Below are positions 16,781 through 26,896 of a stretch of DNA of 64,000 bases, piece by piece. Within the stretch, counting starts at the first letter, position 1, and each line of letters starts with the position of its first letter. The DNA is from Paraburkholderia sp. D15 (GTDB taxonomy: Bacteria > Pseudomonadota > Gammaproteobacteria > Burkholderiales > Burkholderiaceae). The stretch lies in assembly GCF_029910215.1 (NCBI RefSeq), contig NZ_CP110396.1:3224001-3288000 (forward strand), read 5' to 3'. Under the pieces are notes generated by a model, which made no database searches, was not told the DNA's origin, and saw only the letters and a list, made by a program, of their open reading frames with translations. The position numbers and the translations under genes are program-made.

Positions 16781-17299
16781 TCAGCCGTCGCGGCTACGTC
16801 TGGGCTCGCTGGAAAGCGTGCGCTGCGTCCGATAGAACACGCGCGGCGGCACGTTCGGAGAATCGTCCGCCAGCCGGTCGAGTTCTTCGCGGGTCGTGGC
16901 GAGATAGTGGCCATCGCGTGCATCGGCGTCGCCCGCGTAGATCGCTTCGAGGCGGCGGCGCACCGCGCCGTAGCGCGCGCCCGCCGAGCGATGCTTCTCC
17001 GCGCGCTCGGCGTAGCGCAGGAACGTCTGCAACGCGGCCGACACCGTCGCCGCGACGCTGACGAAGCCGACGAAGAGCCGCAGCGCCGTCGACACCGCGT
17101 CCGCGGTCAGCGATGCGAACACCGCCGTCCCCACGAAGGCCGTCAGCGCGGTGACCAGCCAGCCGAGCTGGCGGTCGCGCGCGGACAGCAGGTCGGCCAT
17201 GTCGTAGTGGCTCATCTGCGATTCGCGCGCGCGGCGAATCCACTTCAGCAGGAGTTCGGCTTCGTCGATGGGCGGCTCGTAGGCGGGCAGGTTCTTCAT
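16781..17299 (-). CDS. Orphan SLATT-domain two-helix membrane protein
   Basis: A 172-residue protein with a polar N-terminal helix (residues 10-40), two transmembrane segments (residues about 46-66 and 72-94: LGWLVTALTAFVGTAVFASL and ALRLFVGFVSVAATVSAAL) and a long soluble C-terminal helix beginning LRYAERAEKHRSAGARYGAVRRRLEAI. This is the SLATT arrangement, a predicted pore-forming or membrane-associated effector found with SLOG, nucleotide-sensing or conflict-system genes. No SLOG, cyclase or nuclease gene is adjacent here. Identification rests on topology and the A/E/R-rich RYGAVRRRLE stretch, so another small two-helix family is possible. Confidence 0.65.
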   Translation of the reverse strand: MKNLPAYEPPIDEAELLLKWIRRARESQMSHYDMADLLSARDRQLGWLVTALTAFVGTAVFASLTADAVSTALRLFVGFVSVAATVSAALQTFLRYAERAEKHRSAGARYGAVRRRLEAIYAGDADARDGHYLATTREELDRLADDSPNVPPRVFYRTQRTLSSEPRRSRDG

Positions 17300-17360
17300 G
17301 ACGCTCGTCGGGCGGTTGGGTTCCGCAAGCTTAGCGCATGCGGGTGTCCGCGCCGTTACG

Positions 17361-17430
17361 CGTGCTTATGCGTACTCATGCGTACTCATGCGTGCTCATG
17401 CGTGCTCATGCGTGCTTATGCGTGATGATG
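17361..17430. repeat. 10-bp tandem repeat, seven units
   Basis: Seven units of the form cgt(g/a)ct(c/t)atg run without interruption from 17361 to 17430, the last being degenerate. They lie between the SLATT start (17299) and the SfnB-like gene's stop (17466). The period is close to one DNA helical turn. Confidence 0.85.
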
Positions 17431-17465
17431 CGTCGCCCTCCATCGTCGTGCATCGTCATGCGCCT

Positions 17466-18737
17466 TCATGTTGAGGCCAGCGCGGTGTCCTCCGTTTCCC
17501 GCTCGACCCCGAATCGCTCGTTGTGCGCATGCCCGTTCAGATAGAAGTCGCCGATCGTGGCCTCGCGCAGAATCGCCGGATTGTGCGACGCGAGCACCCG
17601 CGCGTTGCGCCAGTAGCGGTCGAAGCGGCGCGACTCGCTGGTCGCCGATGCGCCGCCCACTTCGAACAGCAGCGTGGCGGCCTGCAAGGTTTGCTCGATC
17701 ACGATCTGCTGCGCCTGAAAGGTGTCGATGTCGAGCTGAATATAAGCCTGCTCGCTGGCGCGGCCTTGCTCGCGTTCGCGCGACACCGCGTCGAGCGAGC
17801 GCGCGACCGACGCGCTCAAGCTCTGCGTCGAATACGCGAGGCTCGCGAGCCGGCCGATCACCCGCTGCACGAGCGGATTGTCGCGCGGGCTCGACTCGCC
17901 CGGAATGCCGAAGGTGCGCGTTTTGGCCTGCGTGAACGCGACCGCATCGCGCAGCGCCGCGCGGCTGATGCCCGCGAGGTTCGCGAGATGCAACGCCTGG
18001 AAATACGACGTGAGCAGGCTGTTGCGGCGCGGTTCTGACGCGCGGTAGCGGCGGTACAGATTGTCGATCGAGACCGGCACGTGGTTGAAGCGCGCGGTGC
18101 CGCTGCCGGTCAGGCGCTGGCCGAAACCGTCCCAGTCGTCGATGCGTTCGAGGCCCGGGGCATCGGTCCTGACGAGCACGCGCACGTGGCTGTCGCCGTC
18201 GTGCGCGGTGACGTCGACCCAGTCGGCGTAGAGCGTGCCGGTGGTGTAGTACTTCTCGCCGTCGAGATGCCATGCGCCGCCGGTCTGCGTGAGCCGCACG
18301 CTGTTCTGCGTCGCCGCGCCGCGCTCGGAAGTCGCGCCGCCGATGATCTGCCCTTGCACGATGCGCGAAAACCAGCGGTCGCGCAGCGCGGCGTCGTCGT
18401 TCTCCAGCAGACCTTCGACGAAGCCGCCGTGCACGCGCAGAATCTGCGGCAGGTTCGAATCCGCTTCGCCCAGACGCGTCACCAGCGCCAGAAACGCGCT
18501 CAGCGACACGCCTTCGCCGCCGTGGGCCCTGGGCACGCGCAGCGTCGTGTAGCCGGCCTCCCGGAGCCAGCGCACCGGCTCGTACGCGAGTTCGCGCTGT
18601 TGTTCACGCTGGACCGCGCCGCCGGCGATGCGGGCGAAGACCGGCGCGAAGCGGCGGATCAGCGCGTCGTCGCCGAAGGGTTGCGCGGTGTCGATGGAGG
18701 GATGAGGCGCGGTGCGATGCGAATCGGCGGTTGCCAT
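17466..18737 (-). CDS. Acyl-CoA-dehydrogenase-fold flavin monooxygenase (SfnB/DszC-like)
   Basis: A 423-residue enzyme with the acyl-CoA dehydrogenase fold. The N-terminal helical domain carries LREAGYTTLRVPRAHGGEGVSL, the middle beta domain has the flavin-binding block GGATSERGAAT and WHLDGEKYYTTGTLYADWV, and the C-terminal helical bundle includes EQTLQAATLLFEVGGASAT. Lack of the typical acyl-CoA catalytic Glu region and this overall length fit the SfnB/DszC group, FMNH2-dependent monooxygenases used in sulfone and thiophene sulfur acquisition. ATG 18737 follows GGAG. It stands apart from the sulfonate genes at 32-61 kb but shares their theme. Confidence 0.8.
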   Translation of the reverse strand: MATADSHRTAPHPSIDTAQPFGDDALIRRFAPVFARIAGGAVQREQQRELAYEPVRWLREAGYTTLRVPRAHGGEGVSLSAFLALVTRLGEADSNLPQILRVHGGFVEGLLENDDAALRDRWFSRIVQGQIIGGATSERGAATQNSVRLTQTGGAWHLDGEKYYTTGTLYADWVDVTAHDGDSHVRVLVRTDAPGLERIDDWDGFGQRLTGSGTARFNHVPVSIDNLYRRYRASEPRRNSLLTSYFQALHLANLAGISRAALRDAVAFTQAKTRTFGIPGESSPRDNPLVQRVIGRLASLAYSTQSLSASVARSLDAVSREREQGRASEQAYIQLDIDTFQAQQIVIEQTLQAATLLFEVGGASATSESRRFDRYWRNARVLASHNPAILREATIGDFYLNGHAHNERFGVERETEDTALAST

Positions 18738-18896
18738 GTTTTCTCCGGAGCGGAATGCGGGATGCGCGCGGTGCGTGTAACGCACGTGACGCGCGACCGG
18801 AGAACGGTACGGGAGCAGCGGCGGCCGTAGCAACGAAGTATTTGGCCGATTCTTAGCAGCGGAATGGGAAATGCGCGGCGGCGTCAGCGCGGCGAT

Positions 18897-19424
18897 TCAC
18901 GCGCGCGGCTTGCTTTTCTTTTTCGCCGCGCGTTCGGCGAGCGCTTCCGCATTGGCCTTCACCGCGGCCTGAATCAATTGCTTGAATGCGCTCTCGTTGA
19001 TTTTTTCGCCCTCGTGAATGTCGATCGCACGGCGCGTATTGCCGTCGAGACTCGCGTTGAAGAGCTGTTTCGGGTCCTTCAGCGACGCGCCGCGCGCGAA
19101 GGTCAGCTTGACCGCCTGCTTGTACGATTCGCCGGTGCAGATGATGCCGTCGTGCGACCAGACCGGCGTGCCCATCCATTTCCATTCTTCCTGTACGCCG
19201 GGATCGGCCGCGTGGATCAGTTGCCGCACGTGAGCCAGGGTCGCGCCGCGCCAGTCCGCGAGTTCTTCGATACGGCGGGTGATGTTGGCTGAAGCGTCGG
19301 CTGAAGCATCGGCCGAAACATCGCCTGAAACATCGGCTGAAACATCGGCTGAAGCGTCGGCGGATGCATCGCTCGACTTACCGGCGGAAGCGGTTTTTTT
19401 CGCGGGATGGGCGGTCGGTTTCAT
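18897..19424 (-). CDS. DUF1801-domain protein with Ser-Ala-Asp repeat linker
   Basis: A 175-residue protein. Residues about 65-155 form a DUF1801 (YdhG-like) domain: IHAADPGVQEEWKWMGTPVW, then the GIICTGESYKQAVKLTF strand pair. The N-terminal third is a low-complexity linker of Ser-Ala-Asp-Ala/Val tetrapeptides encoded by seven 12-bp units at 19288-19371. The extreme C-terminus is Lys/Arg-rich. The domain is iron-chaperone-like in structure, but its role is unproven. ATG 19424 follows GGAG by six bases. Confidence 0.8.
   Translation of the reverse strand: MKPTAHPAKKTASAGKSSDASADASADVSADVSGDVSADASADASANITRRIEELADWRGATLAHVRQLIHAADPGVQEEWKWMGTPVWSHDGIICTGESYKQAVKLTFARGASLKDPKQLFNASLDGNTRRAIDIHEGEKINESAFKQLIQAAVKANAEALAERAAKKKSKPRA
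19288..19371. repeat. 12-bp in-frame tandem repeat, seven units
   Basis: Seven degenerate units of gctgaagcatcg (plus-strand reading) encode the Ser-Ala-Asp linker of the DUF1801 protein. Because the unit is a multiple of three, gain or loss of units would change linker length without shifting frame. Confidence 0.85.
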
Positions 19425-19590
19425 GTCGTCTCCGATTATCGTCATGGTCGGCGCGCACGCGCGAGCCGCCGTTCATCGGCCACGATCCGTATTCTGCTTT
19501 CCGGAGAGCGGGCGAGGGACGGGCATCGCAACGGCGCACGGCCTGCGTAGCTTAGCAGGCCATGCGCGCAGGCCGCTCCGGCTTCCCGTA

Positions 19591-19649
19591 GGCCACCGGG
19601 TTGCCGGCCACCGGGTTGCCGGCCACCGGATTGCCGGCCACCACGTGCC
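19591..19649. repeat. 15-bp tandem repeat, three full units plus a partial
   Basis: Units ggccaccgggttgcc at 19591-19605 and 19606-19620, ggccaccggattgcc at 19621-19635, then a partial unit to about 19649. The array lies between the DUF1801 start and the metY stop, just downstream of metY. Confidence 0.85.
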
Positions 19650-19676
19650 ACGCTCTCACAGGTCCAACCCCAGCGC

Positions 19677-20975
19677 CTACAGCCCCGCCAGCGCCTGATC
19701 CAGATCCGCGGTCAGATCGTCGATATGCTCGATGCCCACCGACAGCCGCACGGTCTCCTCCCGCACCCCCGCCTTCGCGAGTTCTTCCGGCGACAGTTGC
19801 CGGTGCGTGGTCGAGGCCGGATGCGTGACGAGCGACTTGGCATCGCCGATATTCACGAGCCGCGTGAACAGTTGCAGACGATCCTGGAAGCGCGCGCCCG
19901 CCGCGCGTCCGCCCTTCACGCCGAACGTCAGAATGCCCGGCCCGCGGCCCGACAGATAGCGCTTGACGAGCGCGTGATCCGGATGGCCCGGCAGCCCCGA
20001 ATAATTGACCCACTCCACCTCACGATGCTCCTGCAGATGCCGCGCGATCTTCAGCGCGTTCTCGCTGATCCGGTCCATCCGCAACGCGAGCGTTTCGATG
20101 CCTTGCAGGATCTGGAACGCGTTGAACGGCGAGATCGCCGCGCCGGTGTTGCGCAGCGGCACGACGCGCGCGCGGCCGATGAACGCCGCCGGCCCGAACG
20201 CCTCGGTATACGTCACGCCGTGATAGCTGACGTCCGGCGTGGTGAGCCGCCTGAAGCGCGCGGCGTGACGGGTCCAGTCGAACTTGCCCGAATCGACGAT
20301 CGCTCCGCCGATGCTCGTGCCATGCCCGCCCAGATACTTGGTCAGCGAATGCACGACGATGTCCGCGCCATGTTCGAACGGCCGCAGCAGATACGGCGAC
20401 GGCACGGTGTTGTCGACGATCAGCGGCACGCCGTGGCGATGCGCGATCTCCGCGAGCGCGGCGATGTCGGTGATGTTGCCGAGCGGATTGCCGACCGACT
20501 CGACGAAGATCGCCTTCGTGCGTTCGTCGATCTGCGAGGCGAACGAAGCCGGCTCGCGCGGATCGGCGAAGCGCGTGACGATCCCGTATTGCGGCAGCGT
20601 GTGCGCGAACAGGTTGTAGGTGCCGCCGTACAGCGTGCTCGACGACACGATGTTGTCGCCGGCCTCGGCGATGGTCAGGATCGCGTAGGTGACCGCCGCC
20701 TGTCCCGAGGCGACCGCGAGCGCGCCGACGCCGCCTTCGAGCGCCGCGACGCGCTGTTCGAGCACGTCCTGGGTCGGATTCATGATCCGCGAGTAGATGT
20801 TGCCCGGCACTTTCAGATCGAACAGATCGGCGCCGTGCTGGGTGTCGTCGAACGCGAACGCGGCAGTCTGATAGATCGGCACCGCCGCCGCGCGGGTGGT
20901 CGGATCGGGTTGATAGCCGCCGTGCACGGCAATCGTTTCGAGGCGCCAGTTGGCGTTCGCGGACTCGCTCATCAT
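19677..20975 (-). CDS. metY: O-acetylhomoserine sulfhydrylase
   Basis: A 432-residue PLP enzyme of the Cys/Met metabolism family that makes homocysteine (or methionine) from O-acetylhomoserine and sulfide or methanethiol. The N-terminus ETIAVHGGYQPDPTTRAAAVPIYQT is typical of MetY; IYSRIMNPTQDVLEQRVAALEGG and SSTLYGGTYNLF bind PLP, and the Schiff-base Lys lies in HSLTKYLGGHG near residue 206. Length (about 430) matches MetY rather than MetB/MetC. Two adjacent Met codons are possible starts; GGAG is five to eight bases upstream. No SAM riboswitch was found in the short leader. It fits a genome rich in sulfur-scavenging functions. Confidence 0.93.
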   Translation of the reverse strand: MMSESANANWRLETIAVHGGYQPDPTTRAAAVPIYQTAAFAFDDTQHGADLFDLKVPGNIYSRIMNPTQDVLEQRVAALEGGVGALAVASGQAAVTYAILTIAEAGDNIVSSSTLYGGTYNLFAHTLPQYGIVTRFADPREPASFASQIDERTKAIFVESVGNPLGNITDIAALAEIAHRHGVPLIVDNTVPSPYLLRPFEHGADIVVHSLTKYLGGHGTSIGGAIVDSGKFDWTRHAARFRRLTTPDVSYHGVTYTEAFGPAAFIGRARVVPLRNTGAAISPFNAFQILQGIETLALRMDRISENALKIARHLQEHREVEWVNYSGLPGHPDHALVKRYLSGRGPGILTFGVKGGRAAGARFQDRLQLFTRLVNIGDAKSLVTHPASTTHRQLSPEELAKAGVREETVRLSVGIEHIDDLTADLDQALAGL

Positions 20976-21102
20976 CGGTCTCCACAGGTTGGACGCGTGC
21001 CTGATCGCACGCTGTGAATGCCGATTATTGAATGCTTTGAGTCCGTGCCTTAGCTTGTTTTGTCGCTTGCTTAGCGGCTTCGGTGCGATAGCTGCCTGGA
21101 CG

Positions 21103-22498
<1,396 letters not shown>

Positions 22499-23713
22499 GT
22501 GGACGCAAGCACGCAAACCGCGCGGCACTACGACGTGATCGACGACGAAGCCGCCTTCCTGGCCTTGCAGCCCGAGTGGGACGCGCTCTGGAAACACGCG
22601 CACGGCTACTACTACCAGTCGTTCAGCTTCTGCTGGCTCGCATGGAAGCACGTGGCGAAGCCGCACGGCCGCGGGCTCAAATGCATCATCTGCCGGCAAG
22701 GCGCCGACGGCCCGCTGCTGATGATCTGGCCGCTCGCGACCGTGCGCCGCTCGCTATGGACCTACCTGATGCCGCTCGGCCCAGAGGGCGGCGACTTCAC
22801 GAGCGTGCTGGTCGAGGACAGCCCGGCCACCGGCGAACTGGTCGGCGGCGCGTGGCACACCGCGCGGCGGCGCTGCGGCGCGGACTTCATCCATTTGCCC
22901 TACGTGCGCAACACGCTCGAACTGCACCGGCTGGTCACGCAGGAGCGTCACGTGCTGTTCGCCGATGCGCACAACGCGCCGGCCGCGCGTCTGCGCGGCG
23001 AGCCGAGCTGGGAAGGCTACTGCGCGTCGCTCGGTACGCTGTTCGGCAAGCGCCCAGGCAGCTTCGCCAACCGGCTCGCGAAGGAAGGCGAGGTGGCCGT
23101 GCGGGTCGTCGATCCGGCCGAGGAGAGCGAGACCGCGTCGCTGATCGAATGGATGTTCAACTGCAAGCGCAGCTGGAGCGACCGGGTCGGCAAACGCAGC
23201 GCGTGGCTCGATTCGCCCGAGTTCGAATGCTTTCTGCGCAAGCTGATCTATTCGCCCGAGGTGCCGTCGATGGCGCGGCTCATCGTCGTCACGCTGAACG
23301 AGGCGCCGGTGGCGGGGATCGTCGTGAGTCTGGGCAATCCGTGCGCGAGCGCGATTTTCGCGGGCTACGACCCGTATTTCGGCCGCTGCTGCCCAGGTCT
23401 GATCGCGGTCGAACAATGCGTGAAGTGGGCGTACGAGAACGGCTACGACCTCGACTTCGGCGTTGGCACCGAGCGCTTCAAGGCGTACTGGTCGCGCGAC
23501 GAGGCGACCACCGCGTGGACCGTGCAGATCGTCAATTCGCGTTGGGGATGGCTCGCCGTGCGCGCGCGGCGCATGCTGCGGGCACTGACCGAACGCCTGG
23601 AGGGCGCGCCTGAGCCTACACGCGCCGCAACCCGTCCATGTCGACGATGCGGATCTGTTTGCCGCGCGTCTCGACGAGGCCGTCCTTCTGGAACTTCGAC
23701 AGCATCCGGCTGA
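22499..23713 (+). CDS. CelD/FemAB-like GNAT acyltransferase
   Basis: A 404-residue protein of the CelD/BcsL and BioF2-like acetyltransferase group. The fold is visible in the strand-helix pairs from residue about 15, with the late conserved block EQCVKWAYENGYDLDFGVGTERFKAYW (about residues 305-330), typical of this family. Members are linked to exopolysaccharide or cellulose modification and to peptidyl or lipid acyl transfer. The GTG start at 22499 is preferred because GGGAGG lies just upstream. The last 98 bp overlap the convergent fnr 3' end and encode an Arg/Ser-rich tail that looks less conserved, so the biological stop may differ in relatives. Confidence 0.8.
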   Translation: MDASTQTARHYDVIDDEAAFLALQPEWDALWKHAHGYYYQSFSFCWLAWKHVAKPHGRGLKCIICRQGADGPLLMIWPLATVRRSLWTYLMPLGPEGGDFTSVLVEDSPATGELVGGAWHTARRRCGADFIHLPYVRNTLELHRLVTQERHVLFADAHNAPAARLRGEPSWEGYCASLGTLFGKRPGSFANRLAKEGEVAVRVVDPAEESETASLIEWMFNCKRSWSDRVGKRSAWLDSPEFECFLRKLIYSPEVPSMARLIVVTLNEAPVAGIVVSLGNPCASAIFAGYDPYFGRCCPGLIAVEQCVKWAYENGYDLDFGVGTERFKAYWSRDEATTAWTVQIVNSRWGWLAVRARRMLRALTERLEGAPEPTRAATRPCRRCGSVCRASRRGRPSGTSTASG

Positions 23714-24383
23714 CGGTTTCGAGCTTCATGCCGAGATAGCTGCCGATTTCCTCGCGCGTCATGCGCAGATGGAATTCGGCGGCGGAGTAGCCGCGTTTCT
23801 GTAATTTGCCCGACAGGTTCAGCAGGAAGGTCGCGACCCGCTGTTCCGCCGACATCGTGCCGAGCAGCATCATCAGCGTCGCCTCGCGCACGATCTCGCC
23901 GCCCATCATCCGGTGTACGTGCTGCTGCACCGCCTTGACGTCGCGGCACATCGCCTCGAGCAGATGGAAGGGGATGATGCAGACCTTGCTGTCCTCGATC
24001 GCGAGCGCGTCGCAGCTATGCCGGCCGGAACAGATGCCGTCGAGCCCGAGCATGTCGCCCGCCTGATGAAACCCCGTGACCTGCTCGCGGCCGTCGCGAT
24101 GCATGACCACGGTCTTGAACGAACCCGCGCGCACCGCGTAGAGACTCTGAAACGAATCGCCGGTGCGGAACAGCGTCTCGCCGTTGCGGATGGTGCGCGA
24201 CGGACAGATCAGCGCCTCGATGCGTTCGGCCTCCGCGCGCGTCAGTCCTTCCGGCATGCAGAACGCGCGCATCGCGCAGGTCGAGCAGTGCGCGCCGGTG
24301 CGTTTGGCGTCGGGGGCGGCAAGGGTCGCGAAAGTGGGGAGGGCAGCCGCGGGTGCGTCGAGGCAGTCGGCAACATCAGACAT
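23616..24383 (-). CDS. fnr: FNR-type oxygen-sensing regulator
   Basis: A 255-residue Crp/Fnr-family transcription factor. Cysteines in HCSTCAMRAFC (residues about 38-48) plus a central cysteine in SGRHSCDALAIED match the four ligands of an oxygen-labile [4Fe-4S] cluster. The cyclic-nucleotide-binding-like fold covers residues 60-170, and the C-terminal helix-turn-helix is MTREEIGSYLGMKLETVSRMLSKFQ with the E--SR signature for TTGAT half-sites. ATG 24383 follows GGGAG. It overlaps the upstream receiver gene by 8 bp. Likely targets in this window are the perfect box upstream of the universal stress gene and an imperfect box before phosphoketolase. Confidence 0.93.
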   Translation of the reverse strand: MSDVADCLDAPAAALPTFATLAAPDAKRTGAHCSTCAMRAFCMPEGLTRAEAERIEALICPSRTIRNGETLFRTGDSFQSLYAVRAGSFKTVVMHRDGREQVTGFHQAGDMLGLDGICSGRHSCDALAIEDSKVCIIPFHLLEAMCRDVKAVQQHVHRMMGGEIVREATLMMLLGTMSAEQRVATFLLNLSGKLQKRGYSAAEFHLRMTREEIGSYLGMKLETVSRMLSKFQKDGLVETRGKQIRIVDMDGLRRV

Positions 24384-24807
24384 GGTGTGCTCCCAGATGA
24401 TGAAGACCACGCGCGCCGTGCGCGTGGACCAGTTGCTTGATGGCGTGACAGGCCAGCTCGAACTCGCCTGTCTTGTCGAAGAAGTAGCGCGCGCCGTTGG
24501 CGAGGCAGGCCTCGCGGAACCACACGCCGGAATGATTGGTGAGCACCATCGTGACGGGCGGCGGCGCGTGGCGCGCGAGGCGTTGCAGCAGATCCATCGC
24601 GGTGCCGCCGGCCAGCCGCAGATCGAGCACGACGAGGTCGGCGCCGCTCGCCGCGATCGCCGCGAATGCCGCTTCGGGCTCCTCGGCTTCGCCGGCGATC
24701 TCGACGCCGTCGATCGCACCGAATCGGGCCGCGATACGCGCCCGGATGGCCAACGCATCGTCGACGAGGAACACGCGCAACGCGCGCGGTGATGGGCTTG
24801 AGTTCAT
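24376..24807 (-). CDS. Stand-alone response-regulator receiver
   Basis: A 143-residue protein consisting of a single receiver domain. The acidic pair is in VFLVDDALA, the phosphorylation Asp in VVLDLRLAGG (near residue 60), the switch Thr in MVLTNHSG and the Lys in YFFDKTGEF. There is no output domain. It precedes fnr with an 8-bp overlap and is followed across the fnr gene by a NarL-type two-component pair only in the other direction (24.9-26.8 kb), so it may act as a phosphate sink or relay for that kinase. Receiver-Fnr coupling suggests joint control of oxygen or redox responses. Confidence 0.88.
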   Translation of the reverse strand: MNSSPSPRALRVFLVDDALAIRARIAARFGAIDGVEIAGEAEEPEAAFAAIAASGADLVVLDLRLAGGTAMDLLQRLARHAPPPVTMVLTNHSGVWFREACLANGARYFFDKTGEFELACHAIKQLVHAHGARGLHHLGAHHV

Positions 24808-24925
24808 GGCCCGAAGTATCGGCCGCGTTATCTCAATTTAAAATCGGCGGCGAACGAAGTTCGGCTAGGCGGGAAGGAAGTCGTGTAGGGAATTTCCTAC
24901 AGAGGGATGAGAAGCACCGCCGGGT

Positions 24926-25573
24926 TCAGATCTCCTCGTCGTCCCCGAGCAGCTTGTGGCGCAATGCATAACGCACCAACGCGGCTTCATGGGGCATCTG
25001 CATCTTCTCGAAGATACGCGTCTTGTACGTGCTCACCGTCTTGCTGCTCACGCACAGCGCATTGGCGATCTCGCCGAGCGTCTGGCCGGTGGCGATGCGG
25101 CGGAACACGTCGAACTCGCGATCCGACAAGCGTTGATGCGGCAGCGTATCGGCCGGTTCGTTCAGGCTTTGCGCGAAACGCTCGGCCATGGTGAGGCTCA
25201 CGTAGACGCCGCCGGCAGCCACTTTCGATACCGCCGTCACCAGTTCCGCGCTCGCGCTCTCCTTGGTCAGATAGCCCGACGCGCCCGCCTTGAACGCACG
25301 CACCGCATATTGCTGCTCGGCATGCATGGTGAGTACCAGAATGCGCAGCCCGGGCTGTTCGTCCTTGATCTGCTTGATGAGTTCGACGCCGTTGCGGCCC
25401 GGCATCGACAGGTCGAGCACCAGCACCTCGGCGGCTTGCGAGCGGACCAGCGCGATCGCGCTCGCGCCGTCGCACGCTTCGCCGACTACCTCGAAACCGT
25501 CGGCGTTGCGCAGGATATGCCGCAAACCATCGCGCACCAGCGCGTGGTCGTCGGCGATCAGTACCCGAGTCAT
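24926..25573 (-). CDS. NarL/FixJ-type response regulator
   Basis: A 215-residue response regulator. The receiver domain (residues 1-120) has VLIADDHALVRDGL, the phospho-acceptor Asp in VLVLDLSMPGRNG and the Lys in SGYLTKESA. The LuxR-type helix-turn-helix domain (residues about 145-205) carries LSDREFDVFRRIATGQTLGEIANALCV and SSKTVSTYKTRI. Its start overlaps the histidine-kinase stop by 4 bp (ATGA), so the two are a translationally coupled pair. Confidence 0.93.
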   Translation of the reverse strand: MTRVLIADDHALVRDGLRHILRNADGFEVVGEACDGASAIALVRSQAAEVLVLDLSMPGRNGVELIKQIKDEQPGLRILVLTMHAEQQYAVRAFKAGASGYLTKESASAELVTAVSKVAAGGVYVSLTMAERFAQSLNEPADTLPHQRLSDREFDVFRRIATGQTLGEIANALCVSSKTVSTYKTRIFEKMQMPHEAALVRYALRHKLLGDDEEI

Positions 25574-26808
25574 GTTTGCATCTCCTGCTGTTGCACGGCC
25601 GCGGCCGGGAAGCTGACCGTCAGCGCGAAACCCGCGCCGTCGGCGGTGACGATATCGACGGTGCCGCCCAGCATGTGCGCGCGTTCGCGGATGCCGAGCA
25701 AACCGAAGGACTTTTCGGCGGACGCGCCGTCGTGGCGCGCGCCCTGGCCGTTGTCCGCGATCCGCACGACGCAGCGCTGCGCGTCGATGCGCACCGTCAG
25801 CATGACCAGCGTGGCGTCCGCATGGCGCGCGACGTTGGTCAGCGCTTCCTGCACGATACGGAACAACGTGGTCGCGCCGGCCGGCGCGAAGCGCGTGTCG
25901 CCGACCTCGATGTCACGATCGACGTCGATCCCGTAGCGGTTGGTGAAGTCGTTGGCGAGCCATTCGATGGCCGGGATCAGACCAAGGTCGTCCAGCATGA
26001 CAGGCCGCAGGTCGGCGGCAATGCGGCGCACCGACGCCACCGTCGCGTCGATCAGGCGGCGCATGCCGCCGAGCTGGCGCAGCACGTCGGCGGAGGTGTG
26101 CGCGTCGAGCGATGCCTCGACCAGCGACAGGTCCATCTTCAGCGCCGTCAGTTGCTGGCCGAGGTCATCATGCAGTTCGCGGGCAATCCGCGTTTTCTCT
26201 TCCTCGCGGACGTTCTGCAGATTGGCCGACAGTTCGCGCAGCTCCTCGCGCGACTTGCGTTGCGCGTGCTCCGCCTCGAACCGTTCGGTGATGTCGCGCA
26301 GCATCACCGTGTAGAGCTTGCTGTCGCCGTCGCGCACCTGGGAGATCGACGCCTCGAGCGGAAACTCCTCGCCGTTGCGCCGCAGTCCGAAAAGCACGCG
26401 TTGCTGGCGGCCCATCTGCCGTTCCGACACGCCGGTCACGCCGAATTGCCGTACATGATGATCATGGCCCGCGCGAAACCGCTCGGGGATGAATTGCGAG
26501 AGCGACGCGCCGAGCGCTTCGTCGGCGCTGCAGCCGAACACGTGCTCGGCCATCGGATTGAAAATCACGATGTTCTGCCGTTCGTCCACGGTGATGATCG
26601 CTTCCATCGACGAACGGATGATGCCCATCATGCGGGCTTCGTTCAGGTTGGACTGGTTCGCCTGGTTTGCCTGGTTTGCCTGGTTCGACGGGGTCGCTCG
26701 ATCCGCTTGACTCGCCGGAGTGGGACGACCGCCGTGGCGTTGCCGCCCCAGCAGAAAGACGAACACCGGAAATGCAAAGACGGCGACGATACCCGCGACA
26801 AGGAGCAT
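25570..26808 (-). CDS. PAS-domain sensor histidine kinase (HPK7/NarX-like)
   Basis: A 412-residue membrane-anchored kinase. Residues 3-20 form one transmembrane segment, residues about 30-50 a Gln/Asn/Ala repeat linker encoded by 9-bp units at 26653-26688, and residues about 58-175 a PAS domain (EAIITVDERQNIVIFNPMAEHVFG). The dimerisation/phospho-acceptor helix is RIARELHDDLGQQLTALK (phospho-His in ELHDD), and the HATPase domain follows with the N box VQEALTNVARHADA and the G boxes NGQGA and GLLGIRERAHMLGG. It is cotranscribed with the NarL-type regulator. The signal sensed by the PAS domain (redox, heme or flavin) cannot be told from sequence. Confidence 0.92.
   Translation of the reverse strand: MLLVAGIVAVFAFPVFVFLLGRQRHGGRPTPASQADRATPSNQANQANQANQSNLNEARMMGIIRSSMEAIITVDERQNIVIFNPMAEHVFGCSADEALGASLSQFIPERFRAGHDHHVRQFGVTGVSERQMGRQQRVLFGLRRNGEEFPLEASISQVRDGDSKLYTVMLRDITERFEAEHAQRKSREELRELSANLQNVREEEKTRIARELHDDLGQQLTALKMDLSLVEASLDAHTSADVLRQLGGMRRLIDATVASVRRIAADLRPVMLDDLGLIPAIEWLANDFTNRYGIDVDRDIEVGDTRFAPAGATTLFRIVQEALTNVARHADATLVMLTVRIDAQRCVVRIADNGQGARHDGASAEKSFGLLGIRERAHMLGGTVDIVTADGAGFALTVSFPAAAVQQQEMQT
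26653..26688. repeat. 9-bp in-frame tandem repeat, four units
   Basis: Four units of ctggtt(t/c)g(c/a) in the kinase gene encode repeated Asn-Gln-Ala between the membrane anchor and the PAS domain. Expansion or contraction would keep the frame. Confidence 0.8.
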
Positions 26809-26896
26809 GGACGCCTCCGGATAGGGAAAACAAAGCCCGCATTTTCCGCGATTTGCGCGCTTCGTACCAGTGCGTCTCGTTGCCGGGGCGGCCGGT

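Noticed and set aside
20976..21102. SAM-responsive riboswitch upstream of metY
   Set aside because: The leader is short and none of the conserved SAM-I, SAM-II or SAH riboswitch blocks could be seen.
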